Positions 12,537 to 23,594 of a stretch of DNA of 64,000 nt are shown piece by piece (the stretch's first letter is position 1; the number at the start of each line of letters is the position of its first letter). The DNA lies in assembly GCA_036346255.1 (NCBI GenBank), contig CM070632.1, forward strand, positions 35,800,657 to 35,864,656, in the 5' to 3' direction. Position numbers and translations under genes: made by a program. The DNA is from Ampelocalamus luodianensis. Lineage: Eukaryota; Streptophyta; Magnoliopsida; Poales; Poaceae. The notes below the pieces were generated by a model. It did not search any database and had not been told where the DNA came from. It saw only the letters and a program-made list of their open reading frames with translations.

Positions 12537-13600
12537 TTGTTGCTAACCCAAATTTCCGTGTCCCGTGATGGTGGAGGTACTCGTGAGCGCCGTGGTCGCA
12601 CTGGTTTGGATGAGGAGCTCCGCCTCCTCCGACCATGGCTGAGGTTCTTCTACGATCGAGCGCAACTGCTCAGAGGACAAGAGGGTCCTGCTGGATGTTA
12701 TTGCGCGCAACACCTCCGCCCTTTCCGGTGCCTCAGGATCCGGGCAGGGAGGTGGACATCAGTCCCGTGGGGGTCTGGCTGAGTTTCTTCGCACTCAGCC
12801 CCCCACCTTCTCGTGTCCGAGGATCCCTTGACGCGACGATCGGCTGCGCCGGTTGAGCGGAAGCTCAACGCTGGTCGCGCGGAGCAGAAAAGGCACTGTT
12901 TGCATCCCATCAGCTGGAGGGCGCAGCTCTCTCATGGCGGGAGAACTTCCTCGTCGTGCAGCCTGCTGACCATGTGGTCACTTGGGTGGAGTTTTGTACC
13001 GCTTTTCGTCAGGCCCATGTCCCTGTCGGCCTGATGAAGCTGAAGAAGAAGGAGTTCCTTGCGCTCAAACAGGGGCGCAAGTCTGTGACTGAGTACCTCA
13101 ATGAGTTTAATCACTTGGCGAGGTATGCTCCTGCTGAGGTGGCCACTGATGAGGCCAAGCAGGAGAAGTTCATGGAGGGCTTGTCCGAGGAGCTGCAGGA
13201 CAAGCTCTCCATTGTGGACTTTGTGGACTTTCAGACCTTGGTGGACAAGGCCATCGTCGCGAGCATAAGGCGAGAGCGGGCGAGTCCCGCAGCGCAAGTG
13301 GGGCCCAATGATCGCGCAGGCCGCCTTTCCTGCTCCGTCTTTGGGCCTACTCCAGGGGCCCGTTCTCTGGCTTCACCACCGCCGAGGCCATCGGCGTCAG
13401 TTCCTCGTCATCCGCAGGCCGTGCCCCAGTCACGTGCGCCTGCGAACCAGCAGGGTGGCCCCCGCAATCCGGCTGCCGGGGTCACTTGCTTTTCCTGCAA
13501 CCAAAAGGGCCATTATGCAAATAATTGCCCTAACAGGACTGGAGCAGCCCCTCGTCCTAATGGAGGACGCGGGCAAGGAGGTGGTCCTTCACAGGATTAG
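12537..13600 (+). pseudogene. gag of element B, N-terminus frameshifted
   Basis: The first part (about 12537-12950) is coding in pieces of different frames (GGGTRERRGRTGLDEEL, then a capsid-like start). One frame change lies at a short A run near 12888-12893, after which the capsid continues (HQLEGAALSWRENFL). From 12956 to 13600 the frame is open for 214 codons: the retrotransposon gag domain (SVTEYLNEFNHLARYAP), a proline-rich linker, and a complete CX2CX4HX4C zinc knuckle (CFSCNQKGHYANNC, about 13489-13530), then a Gly/Arg tail. The stop at 13598-13600 precedes pol by 24 bases in another frame. Gag would form the particle and bind the RNA. The early frameshifts may be real decay or sequence error. 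Confidence 0.8.
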
Positions 13601-13624
13601 AAGATTGTCCCCGCCACCCAAGGT

Positions 13625-16600
13625 GTGGGTAGCGGCCGCGTCAACCTCATCTCCGCGGAGGAGGCTCAGGAGGCACCCGACGTCGTGTTGGGTACACTTT
13701 CGGTTAACTCTTACCCTGCTATAGTCTTGTTTGATTCAGGAGCATCTCATTCGTTTGTTTCTGAGTCTTTTGCTGCTATGGGGGGTCTTCTTTTTACTCC
13801 ATTGTTGGTCCCGCTGCTCATTCGCTCTCCTAGTTCGGAGTTGAGAGCCGAGTCTGAGTGTAGGGATGTCCCTGTTGATATAGAGGGGGTAGGATTTCTA
13901 GCGAACCTTATCCTCCTCCGATCGGCAAGTTTAGATGTAATCCTAGGCATGGATTGGTTGTCTCATCACATGGGACAAATTGATTGCGCTAGGAGGCTCA
14001 TCTACCTCAACAGTCCTTCTGGCGAGCAGGTTCGCTTTTCGCCGAAGCTGCAAAGACCGCATCTCTTCGCGCTCGAAGCGAAGCCAGCTCTAGATATTAG
14101 TGAAGTCCTAGTGGTGTGTGACTTCGTTGATGTCTTCCCCGATGACCTTCCAGGGATGCCACCAGTTCGAGACCTCGAGTTTGTCATTGAGTTTGTTCCC
14201 GGTACCGCCCCAATTTCAAAGAGACCTTACCGGATGGATCCAATTGAGTTGGTGGAGTTGAAGAAGCAACTTGGCGAGCTTCAAGAGAAGGGTTTCATCC
14301 GCCCTAGCTCATCTCCTTGGGGATGCTCAGCAATCTTTGTCCCGAAGAAGGACAAGACGCTGCGCATGTGCGTTGATTACTGTCCACTTAATGAAGTGAC
14401 GGTAAATAACAAGTACCCTTTGCCCCGTATCGATGACCTCTTCGATCAATTAACTGGAGCTCGAGTCTTCTCCAAGATTGATTTGAGAGTGGGATATCAT
14501 CAAGTTCGGATTCGACCTGAGGATATCCCGAAGACGGCTTTTTCTACTCGTTATGGTTTGTACGAGTATACCGTCATGTCTTTCGGCTTAACCAATGCTC
14601 CGGCCTTGTTCATGAACCTCATGAATTCGGTGTTCATGGAGTATTTGGATAGGTTCGTTGTGGTCTTCATCGATGATATCCTTATCTACTCCAAGAGCGA
14701 TGAGGAACACACCGAGCATTTGAGGCTTGTGTTGGGCAAGCTTCGTGAGCACCAGCTGTATGCAAAGTTCAGCAAGTGCGCATTTTGGTTGACTGAAGTA
14801 GCCTTCTTAGGCCATATTCTTTCGGCAGGAGGCATAGCCGTGGATCCTAGCAAGATCAGCGATGTGCTTTCCTGGAGTTAGCCCACTTCGGTCACCGAAG
14901 TTCGGAGTTTTCTTGGTTTAGCGGGATATTATCGTCGCTTTATCGAGAACTTCTCCAAGATAGCGAAGCCGATGACGGAGTTGCTCAAGAAGGACAAGAA
15001 GTTCTCGTGGTCCGCTGATTGCGAGGAAAGTTTCCAAGTACTTAAGAAGCGATTGACCACCGCTCCCGTTCTTGTTCTTCCCGATGTCCGTCGAAGCTTC
15101 GATATCTTTTGTGACGCTTCTCGTCGAGGCATCGGTTGTGTCCTTATGCAAGAAGGCAAGGTAGTGGCCTATGCATCAAGGCAATTGAGACCTCATGAAC
15201 TCAACTATCCTACCCATGATTTGGAGTTGGCCGCTGTGATTCATGCACTTAAGGTTTGGTGTCATTACCTAATCGGTAATCATTGTGAAGTGTATTCGGA
15301 TCATAAAAGCCTGAAGTATTTGTTCACCCAACCAAATCTAAACTTCAGGCAAAGGAGATGGTTGGAGTTGATTAAAGACTATGACATGGGTATTCACTAC
15401 CACCCGGGCAAGGCAAATGTCGTTGCGGATGCGCTTAGTCGCAAAGCGCATTGCAATGCATTGTTGCTCAAGGGGCATCAGCTCACCCTTCTGGAGGAGT
15501 TTCAGCGTCTCAACTTGGGTTTGGTTGAGCATGGTTCCCTCGCTGCCTTGGTTGTACAGCCAACCTTGGTGGATCGGATCAAGTCCGCTCAGCAGTCAGA
15601 TGTTGGAGTGAACCGCATCAAGGAAAATGTCAAGAATGGAACAGCCAAGTGCTTCTCTGAAGATGAGCTTGGTGTTGTGAGGTTTGGGCAACGCCTTGTG
15701 GTTCCAAAGGACATGGAATTGCGAGGTTTGATTCTCCGCGAAGCCCACGATTCTCCTCTGTCCATTCATCCCGGGACCACGAAGATGTATCATGATCTCC
15801 GCCAGAGATTTTGGTGGACCCGAATGAAGAGGGAGATCGCAAGGTTCGTTGCCGAATGCGACGTGTGTCGTCGTGTCAAGGCGAACATCGCCGTCGGCCG
15901 ATCGCCAGCCCTTACCAATTCCGGAGTGGAAGTGGGATTCGGTCGGGATGGACTTTATTACCGGTCTACCCAGGTCACCGAGGGGCAATGATGCCATTTG
16001 GGTTATCATTGATCGGTTGACTAAAGTGGCACACTTTATTCCAGTCAAGAACAAGATTCGTACCGGTCACCTAGCGGAACTCTATATCGCCAGGATCGTG
16101 AGCTTGCATGGGGTGCCGAAGACGATCATTTCTGATCGTGGTTCCATCTTCACTTCCCAGTTCTGGCATAGCTTGCAAGAAGCTATGGGAACTCGTCTTT
16201 CTTTCAGCACAGCATATCACCCCCAAACTGATGGTCAGACCGAGAGGGTCAACCAAGTATTAGAGGACATGCTCCGTGCTTGTGTTCTTTCTTATGGGAA
16301 CAATTGGGAGAAGTGCCTACCGCTTGCCGAGTTTTCCTACAACAACAGCTTTCAGGCTAGTCTCGGCATGGCACCGTTCGAGGCTTTGTATGGGAGGAGG
16401 TGCAGAACCCCATTGAACTGGTCAGAAACTGGTGAGAGACAGTTCTTCGGCCCAGATTCAATCAACGAGGCCGAAAGTCAGGTCCAGCTGATTCGTGAAC
16501 ATTTGCGTGTGGCTCAGTCCAGGCAAAAGAGCTACGCAGATCGCCGTCGCCGTAAGTTGAGTTTACAACCTAATGACTTTGTTTATCTCAAAGTCTCACC

Positions 16601-16991
16601 ATTGAAGGGCCATCGGCGTTTCGGCATCAAGGGCAAATTGGCTCCTCGATATGTTGGACCTTATCGCGTTGTCGAGAAAGTGGGAGCTGTTGCATACAGG
16701 CTAGAGCTGCCAGCGACACTTGAGGGGGTACATGATGTGTTCCATGTGTCCCAATTGAAGAAGTGTCTTCGTGTTCTGACCGAGGAAACCCCATTGGAGG
16801 GTCTCGATGTTCAAGAAGATTTGACCTATCGCGAGCATCCTGTTCGTATTCTTGATGAAGCTGAACGCAGAAAAGGAAATCGTGCCATCAAGTTTCTTAA
16901 GGTTCAGTGGTCGAATCATTCCGATGATGAAGCGACTTGGGAGCGAGAAGATCACCTGCGTGCAGATTACCCTTCTTTCTTTTCCGAGTGA
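13625..16991 (+). pseudogene. pol of element B (PR-RT-RNase H-integrase-chromodomain), nearly intact
   Basis: Protease: DSGASHSFVS near 13734-13763. RT: LPRIDDLF near 14430, catalytic FIDDILIYSK near 14665-14695. RNase H: DASRRGIGCVLMQ near 15115-15150 and DHKSLKYLF near 15299-15325. Integrase: HHCC motif (HDSPLSIHPG to CDVC, about 15748-15870), catalytic core from MDFITGLP (about 15945) with SDRGSIFTSQFW near 16133-16165. The C-terminal part holds a GPY-type segment (APRYVGPYRVVEK) and a chromodomain-like end (FLKVQWSNHSDDEATWE, about 16890-16940). Only two lesions are evident: an in-frame TAG at 14879-14881, and a frameshift between about 15880 and 15930 after which the frame runs to 16991. 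Otherwise the length and order are those of a full chromovirus Pol. Confidence 0.92.
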
Positions 16992-17017
16992 ACCAAATCT
17001 CGGGACGAGATTCTTGT

Positions 17018-17030
17018 AAGGGGGGAGATT
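17018..17030 (+). other. Polypurine tract of element B
   Basis: AAGGGGGGAGATT directly precedes the 3' LTR at 17031. This is the expected position and composition of the plus-strand priming site for reverse transcription. Confidence 0.85.
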
Positions 17031-20000
17031 TGTAACATCCCAAACAATGATTTATGTTTCAAATGTAATTAAATGAGGATAATTTAAAACTTTTGTTGCC
17101 TCATGAAGTCATTTGGAAATTTCCTAGAATTTACCCCTAGCATTTCCTATTTCAAAAGAGACATGTTTCTTTGATGGAAGTTGTTGTCACTAAAAACTTT
17201 CAAACCTAATCTTGTGATCATTCTCTGGAAATATTTTTCCTATCATCTTGGTCATCCTAGTAACATCTCTGAAAAATCTCAAAATTTTTAGATTTTATTT
17301 GCTATTTCAAAAGAGCAAGTCAAACCAATTTGAATTCTGGTCAAACCCTAGGACAGCAGTTTGTGAATTTTCTGGAGAAAAATGTAGTGCATGAAAGTTC
17401 CTAGAAAAATTTCACAAGGTTAATGAGAGAGTTAGGAAGCTTCCATAAACATTTGAGAATTTTTCGAGCTAACCTTCTAGGTCAGAAAAATCCCTAATCA
17501 TATCAACCTCACCTTTCCAAAAATCAGCTTTTTACTGTTGGGCCGACCGAGCCACTTTGACTCGGCCGAACGCAACCAGCTCAGCCGCACCGCACCTTAA
17601 CCCTTCACCTGGAGCCGTCCGATTTGGAGATCAACGGTCAAAACCTGTCCCGCTGGTTTAGCCAACCCAGCCTCTTTTCTTCGCCCGCTGACTGGTGGAC
17701 CCCGTCGGCAGGTCTTCTTCTCCACATGGCTCCTCGCTCCTCGCTCATCGCCAGCGCCGAGCGCACGCCATGGCCTCACCTCATCATGATCACCCAACGG
17801 CTCTGCCCTGTTTTGGACGCACGCGCTTGGCGCCGCACTCTCTCCAGTCGTTTCACCGTCGCTCAATCACTTCACTCGCCTCAGTCCGAGCCATGGACCA
17901 AGCTCACACCGCCATGGTGACCTTGTGTCTCTACCCTCCTCCTTACTTAAGGGCATCCGAAGCCTCCTCTACTTCTTTTAGACACCACCGAGTTTCCCCC
18001 ATCATCTTCACTGGCCATTTGAGCTCAAACCGAAGGCCCGGCTCGCCGTCATCCTTAACGCTGCCCAATGCACACGGGGTTCTTTCCCATTTCCTTTCGC
18101 GTCATATCGTGCCACTAGATACTTTAAGAGTTTCCCCTAACTCAATTTCTTCCATTATCTTCAGGAGCCGTCGAATTTTGGAATTCCTTTTCTTCGGCCG
18201 ACAACAGCCGCCTTCGTCTTTAACCCCGGCCGGTGAGTCCTTAACCTAATTCCTTGCGATATCACCGTATATGGACCCTGATGGAGCTCCCCCTACCTCC
18301 TTTTCCCTTCTTCCTTGCTCAGGTGGAACTCCCCGCGGTGAAGCACCATCGCCGCCACCGTTTACCGCCGCCAGCCTTCCTCCGGCAGCCTTCTTAGCTC
18401 CGGGTCATCACGGTGAGTTCACTGAGCCTCTCGTATGCTCATACGCACGTTGGTTTGCCTTTGGCGCCATCGCTTTGCATTTCGTCGTTTCGGCCGTAGC
18501 TTGCCGCCGCCATTCCTCGTCGCGCCGTCGCTCCTGCCATGCTCCGGCCAAACTCCGACCACCTCTAGGACCGTAATGCTATTGTGAGTCCATTTCAGGT
18601 CTTGGACCACGTTGCGGTGAACCACATCGCCGGCAATGCGCCGGTGAGCGCAGCGAGCTGTTGTCGGTTCGTCCGACAACACTGTAGTGGTGTCATTAGG
18701 ACACTAATCCGGTTCTTAATTGCTCTAATGATTGATTAGTCTTTAAATCGCTGTCTTAAGGAGATAAAGTATCACTTACATGTGGAGTCATCTCTTAAGT
18801 GCCTAGTGTGAACACGTGGATGAGCTCACGGCTTTGGTCCATGCAATCGTCTTGTGGACCGAGTATGACAGTGGACTCACATGTCGATGCATTTAAAAAT
18901 CCAAGATTTAAATAGAAAATGCACTGTGCTCTGGGCCCCGCTTGTCGGTGTCTGTGGCTAGGTTGGGTGTCGGTGTAAAAAAGTATTGTGCGTTTATATA
19001 AATTCCGAAATGCTTTATTTGTGAACTGTTAATTGCTTTAAACTTCAAAATTGCATAACTAATTCATTTTAGCTCTAAAATTGATGATTCAAATTTTGTT
19101 AGTTTCCTTTTTAAATGTACTTTAATACAAAAATAGGTTGTACCTTGTTCCTGCTCCAGAAAATGTTTATTAATAAAATAACTCTAGGTTAGATTTATTT
19201 TTGCACTGAAAATTGTTTTAACTTCAAAATTGCATAAGTATTTCTCTGTAACTCCAAATGGAGTGAATCCAATTTTGTTGGCTTCCTCTATTAATGAAGT
19301 TGCTGTCAAAATTAGTTTTATACATGTGTCTGTTGTTAGAGAGATTGCAAATATAATTATTTTGTGCTCACTTTCATGTCTTTGAAAATTCATAGAAAAT
19401 GCATTATAGCTCCAAATGAGATGAATCCAATTGGGTTGTTCATCTTATATGGTGCTTGATTTACTGTGAAAATTTCAAATGCACCACCTTTCCAGAAATT
19501 TATGCCAAACAATTTAATTATGGAATAGTAGCGTTTTGTATTTTAAAAGCTGAGCAGATTTGTTTTAATCATAACTTTTGCTTAGAACATCCAAATGATT
19601 TGATTCTTGTTTCTAAATTCATTATAAATCATGCTCTTGCTGCTGTAAAATTTTCAGAGCATTTGGAGAAAGTTTGTTTTTGAGTCTTTTCGGTATTCTT
19701 CGTTCTTATCGGTTCCTATTCGCATTTTCGTTAGGTGCCGACGAGTGTATCGATCTTGAGAGTGAGCCTCTGCAGCAGACTGAGCAAAACCAGTAAGGCA
19801 AGCAGTTTGATCATTTCCCATTTGATCCCATTACTTTTACAGTCTAATACTTTGTTTAACTTGTATGTATGCATTGCTATTTTGTTGTTAACTTGATTAG
19901 TTAATCCTCTAGTTGCATAATCTGTAGGTAAATAAATATCCTCTACTACCTGAGCCTAGGTTATTTGCTGTGATTAGAGTTCGTTGGATGAGCTTTTGTC

Positions 20001-21392
20001 ACTTAGTAGATTACGAATACATATTGCTTAGCCATGCCTAGATATCGGTAGTATTGGGCGATCATCGACTTAGTCGATGGTCTTGATCATACAAATACTT
20101 ATATTATTCCATTATGTCCAGTCCTTGTGTTTTACTAATTTGCAAATAAAAAACTGAAAGCAAAAACTATATCTTGACTTGGGCACAATGGTATGTTGGT
20201 GTGATCTGCTGGGTGTGAATGGAGTGGTGCCTAAGTCCCTAAGGACCGAGTTACTTGTGCCATTGATCCAAGCAATTGTTGCGTGCTAACCACACGAGGG
20301 GGATATGGATCCTCTCTTGACTAAGTACTTTGGGAGGTATTAATTATGAGTTGGTTGGTGGGTGTTTTGTGTGTGGTGTTTGGAGGGAGCATTAGCAGAC
20401 CAGTTAGGCTGTCTAATGTGTCTTTCTCCCGTGGGTTGCGGCTCTTAATTAGCATCGTCCATTGGAAAGCGTCTTGTTAGACTTAGCCATGCCTGCATAC
20501 CAAAGGAAGTGTGCTAACCGTGGCTGGTGGAAAGGCGGTCTATCGTGTGGGTACATTGGTACACCCCTGCAGGGTTTAATCTATTCGAATAGCCTCGTCC
20601 TAGGTTATGGACACGCTTGGTTATTTCCCGCAAGAACTAGACTACAACCTTTTAAAAACTTAAAACTTGACATGGGTGGTATGAAGGGGTACTTCATGCT
20701 ATTGTTGTGGTGGCTATTGGGTTAGTCACTTCCAAGATGTTGTCATCTATCTATTGTTATATTGTCTCTCTTTTATTTGAACAATAAGAATTAATTGCAA
20801 ACTTGCTTTTAAATGTATTACATTATTGCAAATAAAACTTACTTTATGCTGAAAATAAGTCCAGAGCCTCATCCACTTAAATAAAGCTTGCATGTAGTTA
20901 ACTATAGTTCTGTTATCTCACACGTCAGTCTTGCGGGTACAAAAACAATTTTTGTACTCAGATGCTATGCTTAATTGTTTTGTTGCAAAGGAAGAAGGTG
21001 AGCCCCAAGGGCCTCACTTTTGTGAGACATGCTGTGGCGGGGGTTGGGACGACTAGTTTGGCGGCCCGGTCGGTTGCCTTGTGGGTAAAGGCACACTGAT
21101 TGGCTTTTGTTTATCGCCATCTTATGGCACTATCGCTCATTGCTTATTTAGCTCTTGTATGTCTTTTGGCGATCGGCCTCTCTTTGTAATAACTCTTTAT
21201 ATTATGTATGTCTTTCGATTGTTGCTTGTTTCGGTTCTATGTGAATGAATGGAATTGATGCATGATTTTTAACGAGGTGTGTATCTGCACTCGGGAAGTA
21301 TACATATCTCGAGGCTTGGTTTATTTGATTTGTACTGCTAGGACCAAGTGGATGGTTAAGCAGTACAAGCCGAATAAACCGGGGTCCTCACA
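17031..21392 (+). repeat. 3' LTR of element B
   Basis: It has the same 4,362-bp length and the same termini as the 5' LTR. Relative to that copy it lacks or changes short stretches at about 17540-17600, 17865-17890, 18030-18075, 18815-18895, 21135-21185 and 21275-21300, often beside CNG triplets. The next 5 bases (21393-21397) repeat the GGCTC target site. Confidence 0.95.
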
Positions 21393-21817
21393 GGCTCGGA
21401 CCTGACCTCTGGCTCGAGTCCGACCGCATCGATTGGCTCAGCCGCACCGCCTAGCTGCACCGCCCGAGCCTGATCGTTGTCCGCCGTCCGATGTGAATCG
21501 CACGGTCCACAAACACTCATCTAATCGACCTGTCCGATTGCACCCATGGATCTCGACCGTCCATTCTAGATCGAACGATCGACATCTTCTTGATCGAGTC
21601 AGACCAAATCTTCGAACCGCACCTGACCCCGACTCGCGCCGCTTGTCACCGTCGCTGACAAGTGGGTCCCCCTTGTCAGTATCACCCTCGTCTTCTCCGC
21701 GTCTCACCGGAGCTCGCTGGCGATCGCATGCGTGCCACGCAGCTCGTCGCTGCCACCTCGTGGACGCGTGTCCCTCTCTGAAGTGTCGCCGGGTCTTCAT
21801 CATCTCACCGCACCCAC

Positions 21818-22632
21818 TGATGAGGCACGGTGTCCCGATCTTCCGATAGGTTCGATTGGTTTCGTCGTGAGGACGTTGACGCTTTGAGGCTTTCGACCAG
21901 CAGATCGTCACCTCGCAATTCGCTACACCCGCACGACTGTCGTTATCAACCACGCTTGCACGCGATCGACCTTACCACGAAGGTTATTGTCCCTGCAAGC
22001 AATCGAAGCAACTCACAAGAACAAAGAAGATGCAATCTGAATTGTACTGCGAATATGAATGAAGTTCACAACGTGGGTTCTCAAACCGATAAACGGTGAA
22101 ACCGCAAAGTGGCGAAATAATCTAAGAAAACCCAAGGAACTAGAGGAGGCGCCACTACTTAAAGGACGAAGGGAGGCGGCGACATCGCTCATACGTGATT
22201 AGTGTCACGTGAACAGCACCCTCGAAACCCTAGGTGTCCTTATGGGCGTGGAAGTGGTCGCCCAAAACCCTAATGTAGTGTTGATACAAGGCTCGGCCCA
22301 AAGTGAGGTGGCGCGACACGGATATAAGTGATCTACGACTGTAATCGAACTTCCGACTAGTCTAAGGTCCTCGACTGTGATGTAGTCGAACCTCCATATG
22401 CTAAGACCACGGCGGTCAAAACAATCCTACGACCGGATGTGATGCGATCAGAGCCTTCTACGACCCTTCTCGTGTGGTCGATAGCCTCCTTCGACCACTC
22501 AGCGGGGGCTTCGACCACGCAGTCGAAGTCGTGTAGTGGTCGTAAGCCTTCTCGATCAATATGTGGTGGAAGTAGAGCAGCCAGATTAGAGGTGGAGTTG
22601 TGGTCGTATCCGAAGGGTTCATGTCCTCATCA
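21818..22632 (-). repeat. 3' LTR of element D
   Basis: This 815-bp LTR is the partner of 24967-25794. Differences are clustered small indels and substitutions at about 22145-22180, 22245-22320 and 22340-22530, while the flanking parts are almost identical. Confidence 0.92.
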
Positions 22633-23594
22633 TCCTCCCCTTCTTGCATTTGAGTCGTCCTCGACTCACGCTCACCTTCCTCCAGCGGCAAGAAAGGCTT
22701 TAAAGCTTGTAGCATTGCATTCGCATCTGGAGTGATGATAGCACCATGGTCTTTACTTTTTTGGCTCTCCTCAGATGATGTAGGTACATCCATCTCCTCA
22801 TCTTCCTTCTGGATCAATGGAGTTGGTGGTGCAATCAACTCACTCTCCTCTTTGGCATGGTTTTCAACTTCCTGCGAATTGTTAGTCATAGAAAAAGACA
22901 CAAGCATAGGTTTGTTCTCATGTTTCATATCAAGCATTCTCAATTTCTCCTCATTCTGATGTTTAAAAGAAAACGGAACAAATCGGTTACGCATAGCAAC
23001 TTTTAAAGCATCCCACGTAGTAGGTGCTAATCCATCGTTGCATACCCTATTCCACCAATTGATGGCAAAGTTTTTAAATTCACTTGTTGCTTGTCTAACT
23101 CTATGCAATTCAGGAACTAAGTGAGCATTAAATTTCTGTTCCACCGTCATCTCCCAATCTAAATATATTTCAGCATTATAAGCACCCGCAAAAGATGGTA
23201 TAGTGAACTTGACTTTAGCATATGGATCATCATTAACATGTGCATTATGTTGCTGAAGGTTATTACCTCTCATACCTTGACGGTTGAAGTTCAATCGGTT
23301 CTGTTGTTGTGCATCAAAGGCATCGTGGTTGCGCATCTCATTGTTGTTGTTAATCTCATGGTCATGGGCTGCACCTTGAGGATCCACACGCCCATTGTTC
23401 GGTGGTTGATTGGCCAATCCTTCAATGCGTGCATTGAGCATCGCAATACTTTCCTTGAGTTGTTGCAGTGTAGCATTTGTTGTCGTAAACTTCCTAGTAA
23501 TGTTGTCAATAATAGCATGGCGGTGCTCATCCAACACCCTGGTGAGCTCTTCCCTCACTACACAATCTTGTGCATTCAATTCCTCACCTGCCAT
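22458..23594 (-). CDS. Intact Gag/pol-tail fusion ORF of element D, 378 aa
   Basis: The ATG at 23594 matches the Gag start of E (MAGEEL). Residues 1 to about 215 follow E's Gag (heptad-like N-terminal helix, then VKFTIPSFAGAYNAE and NWWNRVCNDG), ending near MRNRFVPFSFK. About 90 acidic, low-complexity residues follow that I do not recognise. The frame then joins a tail (ESRTTQMQEGEDDED) that in CRM-clade elements ends Pol. The codons for QEGEDD lie over the polypurine tract at 22633-22645, and the ORF continues about 58 codons into the 3' LTR. There is no stop in 378 codons. There is no zinc knuckle and no enzyme domain. It may supply a packaging or targeting protein; that role is inferred. 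Confidence 0.8.
   Translation of the reverse strand: MAGEELNAQDCVVREELTRVLDEHRHAIIDNITRKFTTTNATLQQLKESIAMLNARIEGLANQPPNNGRVDPQGAAHDHEINNNNEMRNHDAFDAQQQNRLNFNRQGMRGNNLQQHNAHVNDDPYAKVKFTIPSFAGAYNAEIYLDWEMTVEQKFNAHLVPELHRVRQATSEFKNFAINWWNRVCNDGLAPTTWDALKVAMRNRFVPFSFKHQNEEKLRMLDMKHENKPMLVSFSMTNNSQEVENHAKEESELIAPPTPLIQKEDEEMDVPTSSEESQKSKDHGAIITPDANAMLQALKPFLPLEEGERESRTTQMQEGEDDEDMNPSDTTTTPPLIWLLYFHHILIEKAYDHYTTSTAWSKPPLSGRRRLSTTREGS
22633..22645 (-). other. Polypurine tract of element D, overlapping the ORF
   Basis: On the minus strand AAGAAGGGGAGGA abuts the 3' LTR start at 22632. The same bases encode part of the acidic tail of the 378-aa ORF. Confidence 0.8.

Larger units (their letters stand above)
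7477..21392 (+). mobile_element. Complete Ty3/gypsy element B, 13.9 kb
   Basis: B has two LTRs of 4,362 bp each (7477-11838 and 17031-21392), both starting TGTAACATCCC and ending GGTCCTCACA, a tRNA-Met primer site, gag, pol and a polypurine tract. The flanking duplication is GGCTC at 7472-7476 and 21393-21397. The target is solo LTR C. Pol order is PR-RT-RNase H-IN with a C-terminal chromodomain-like segment, which indicates a chromovirus, probably the Tekay/Del lineage. About 63% of the element is LTR. Coding regions carry few lesions, so B is relatively young. Confidence 0.95.

Noticed and set aside
21433..21953. 171- and 138-codon frames near 21438-21953
   Set aside because: They straddle the boundary between solo LTR C and element D and have no domain; they are chance frames in GC-rich LTR sequence.
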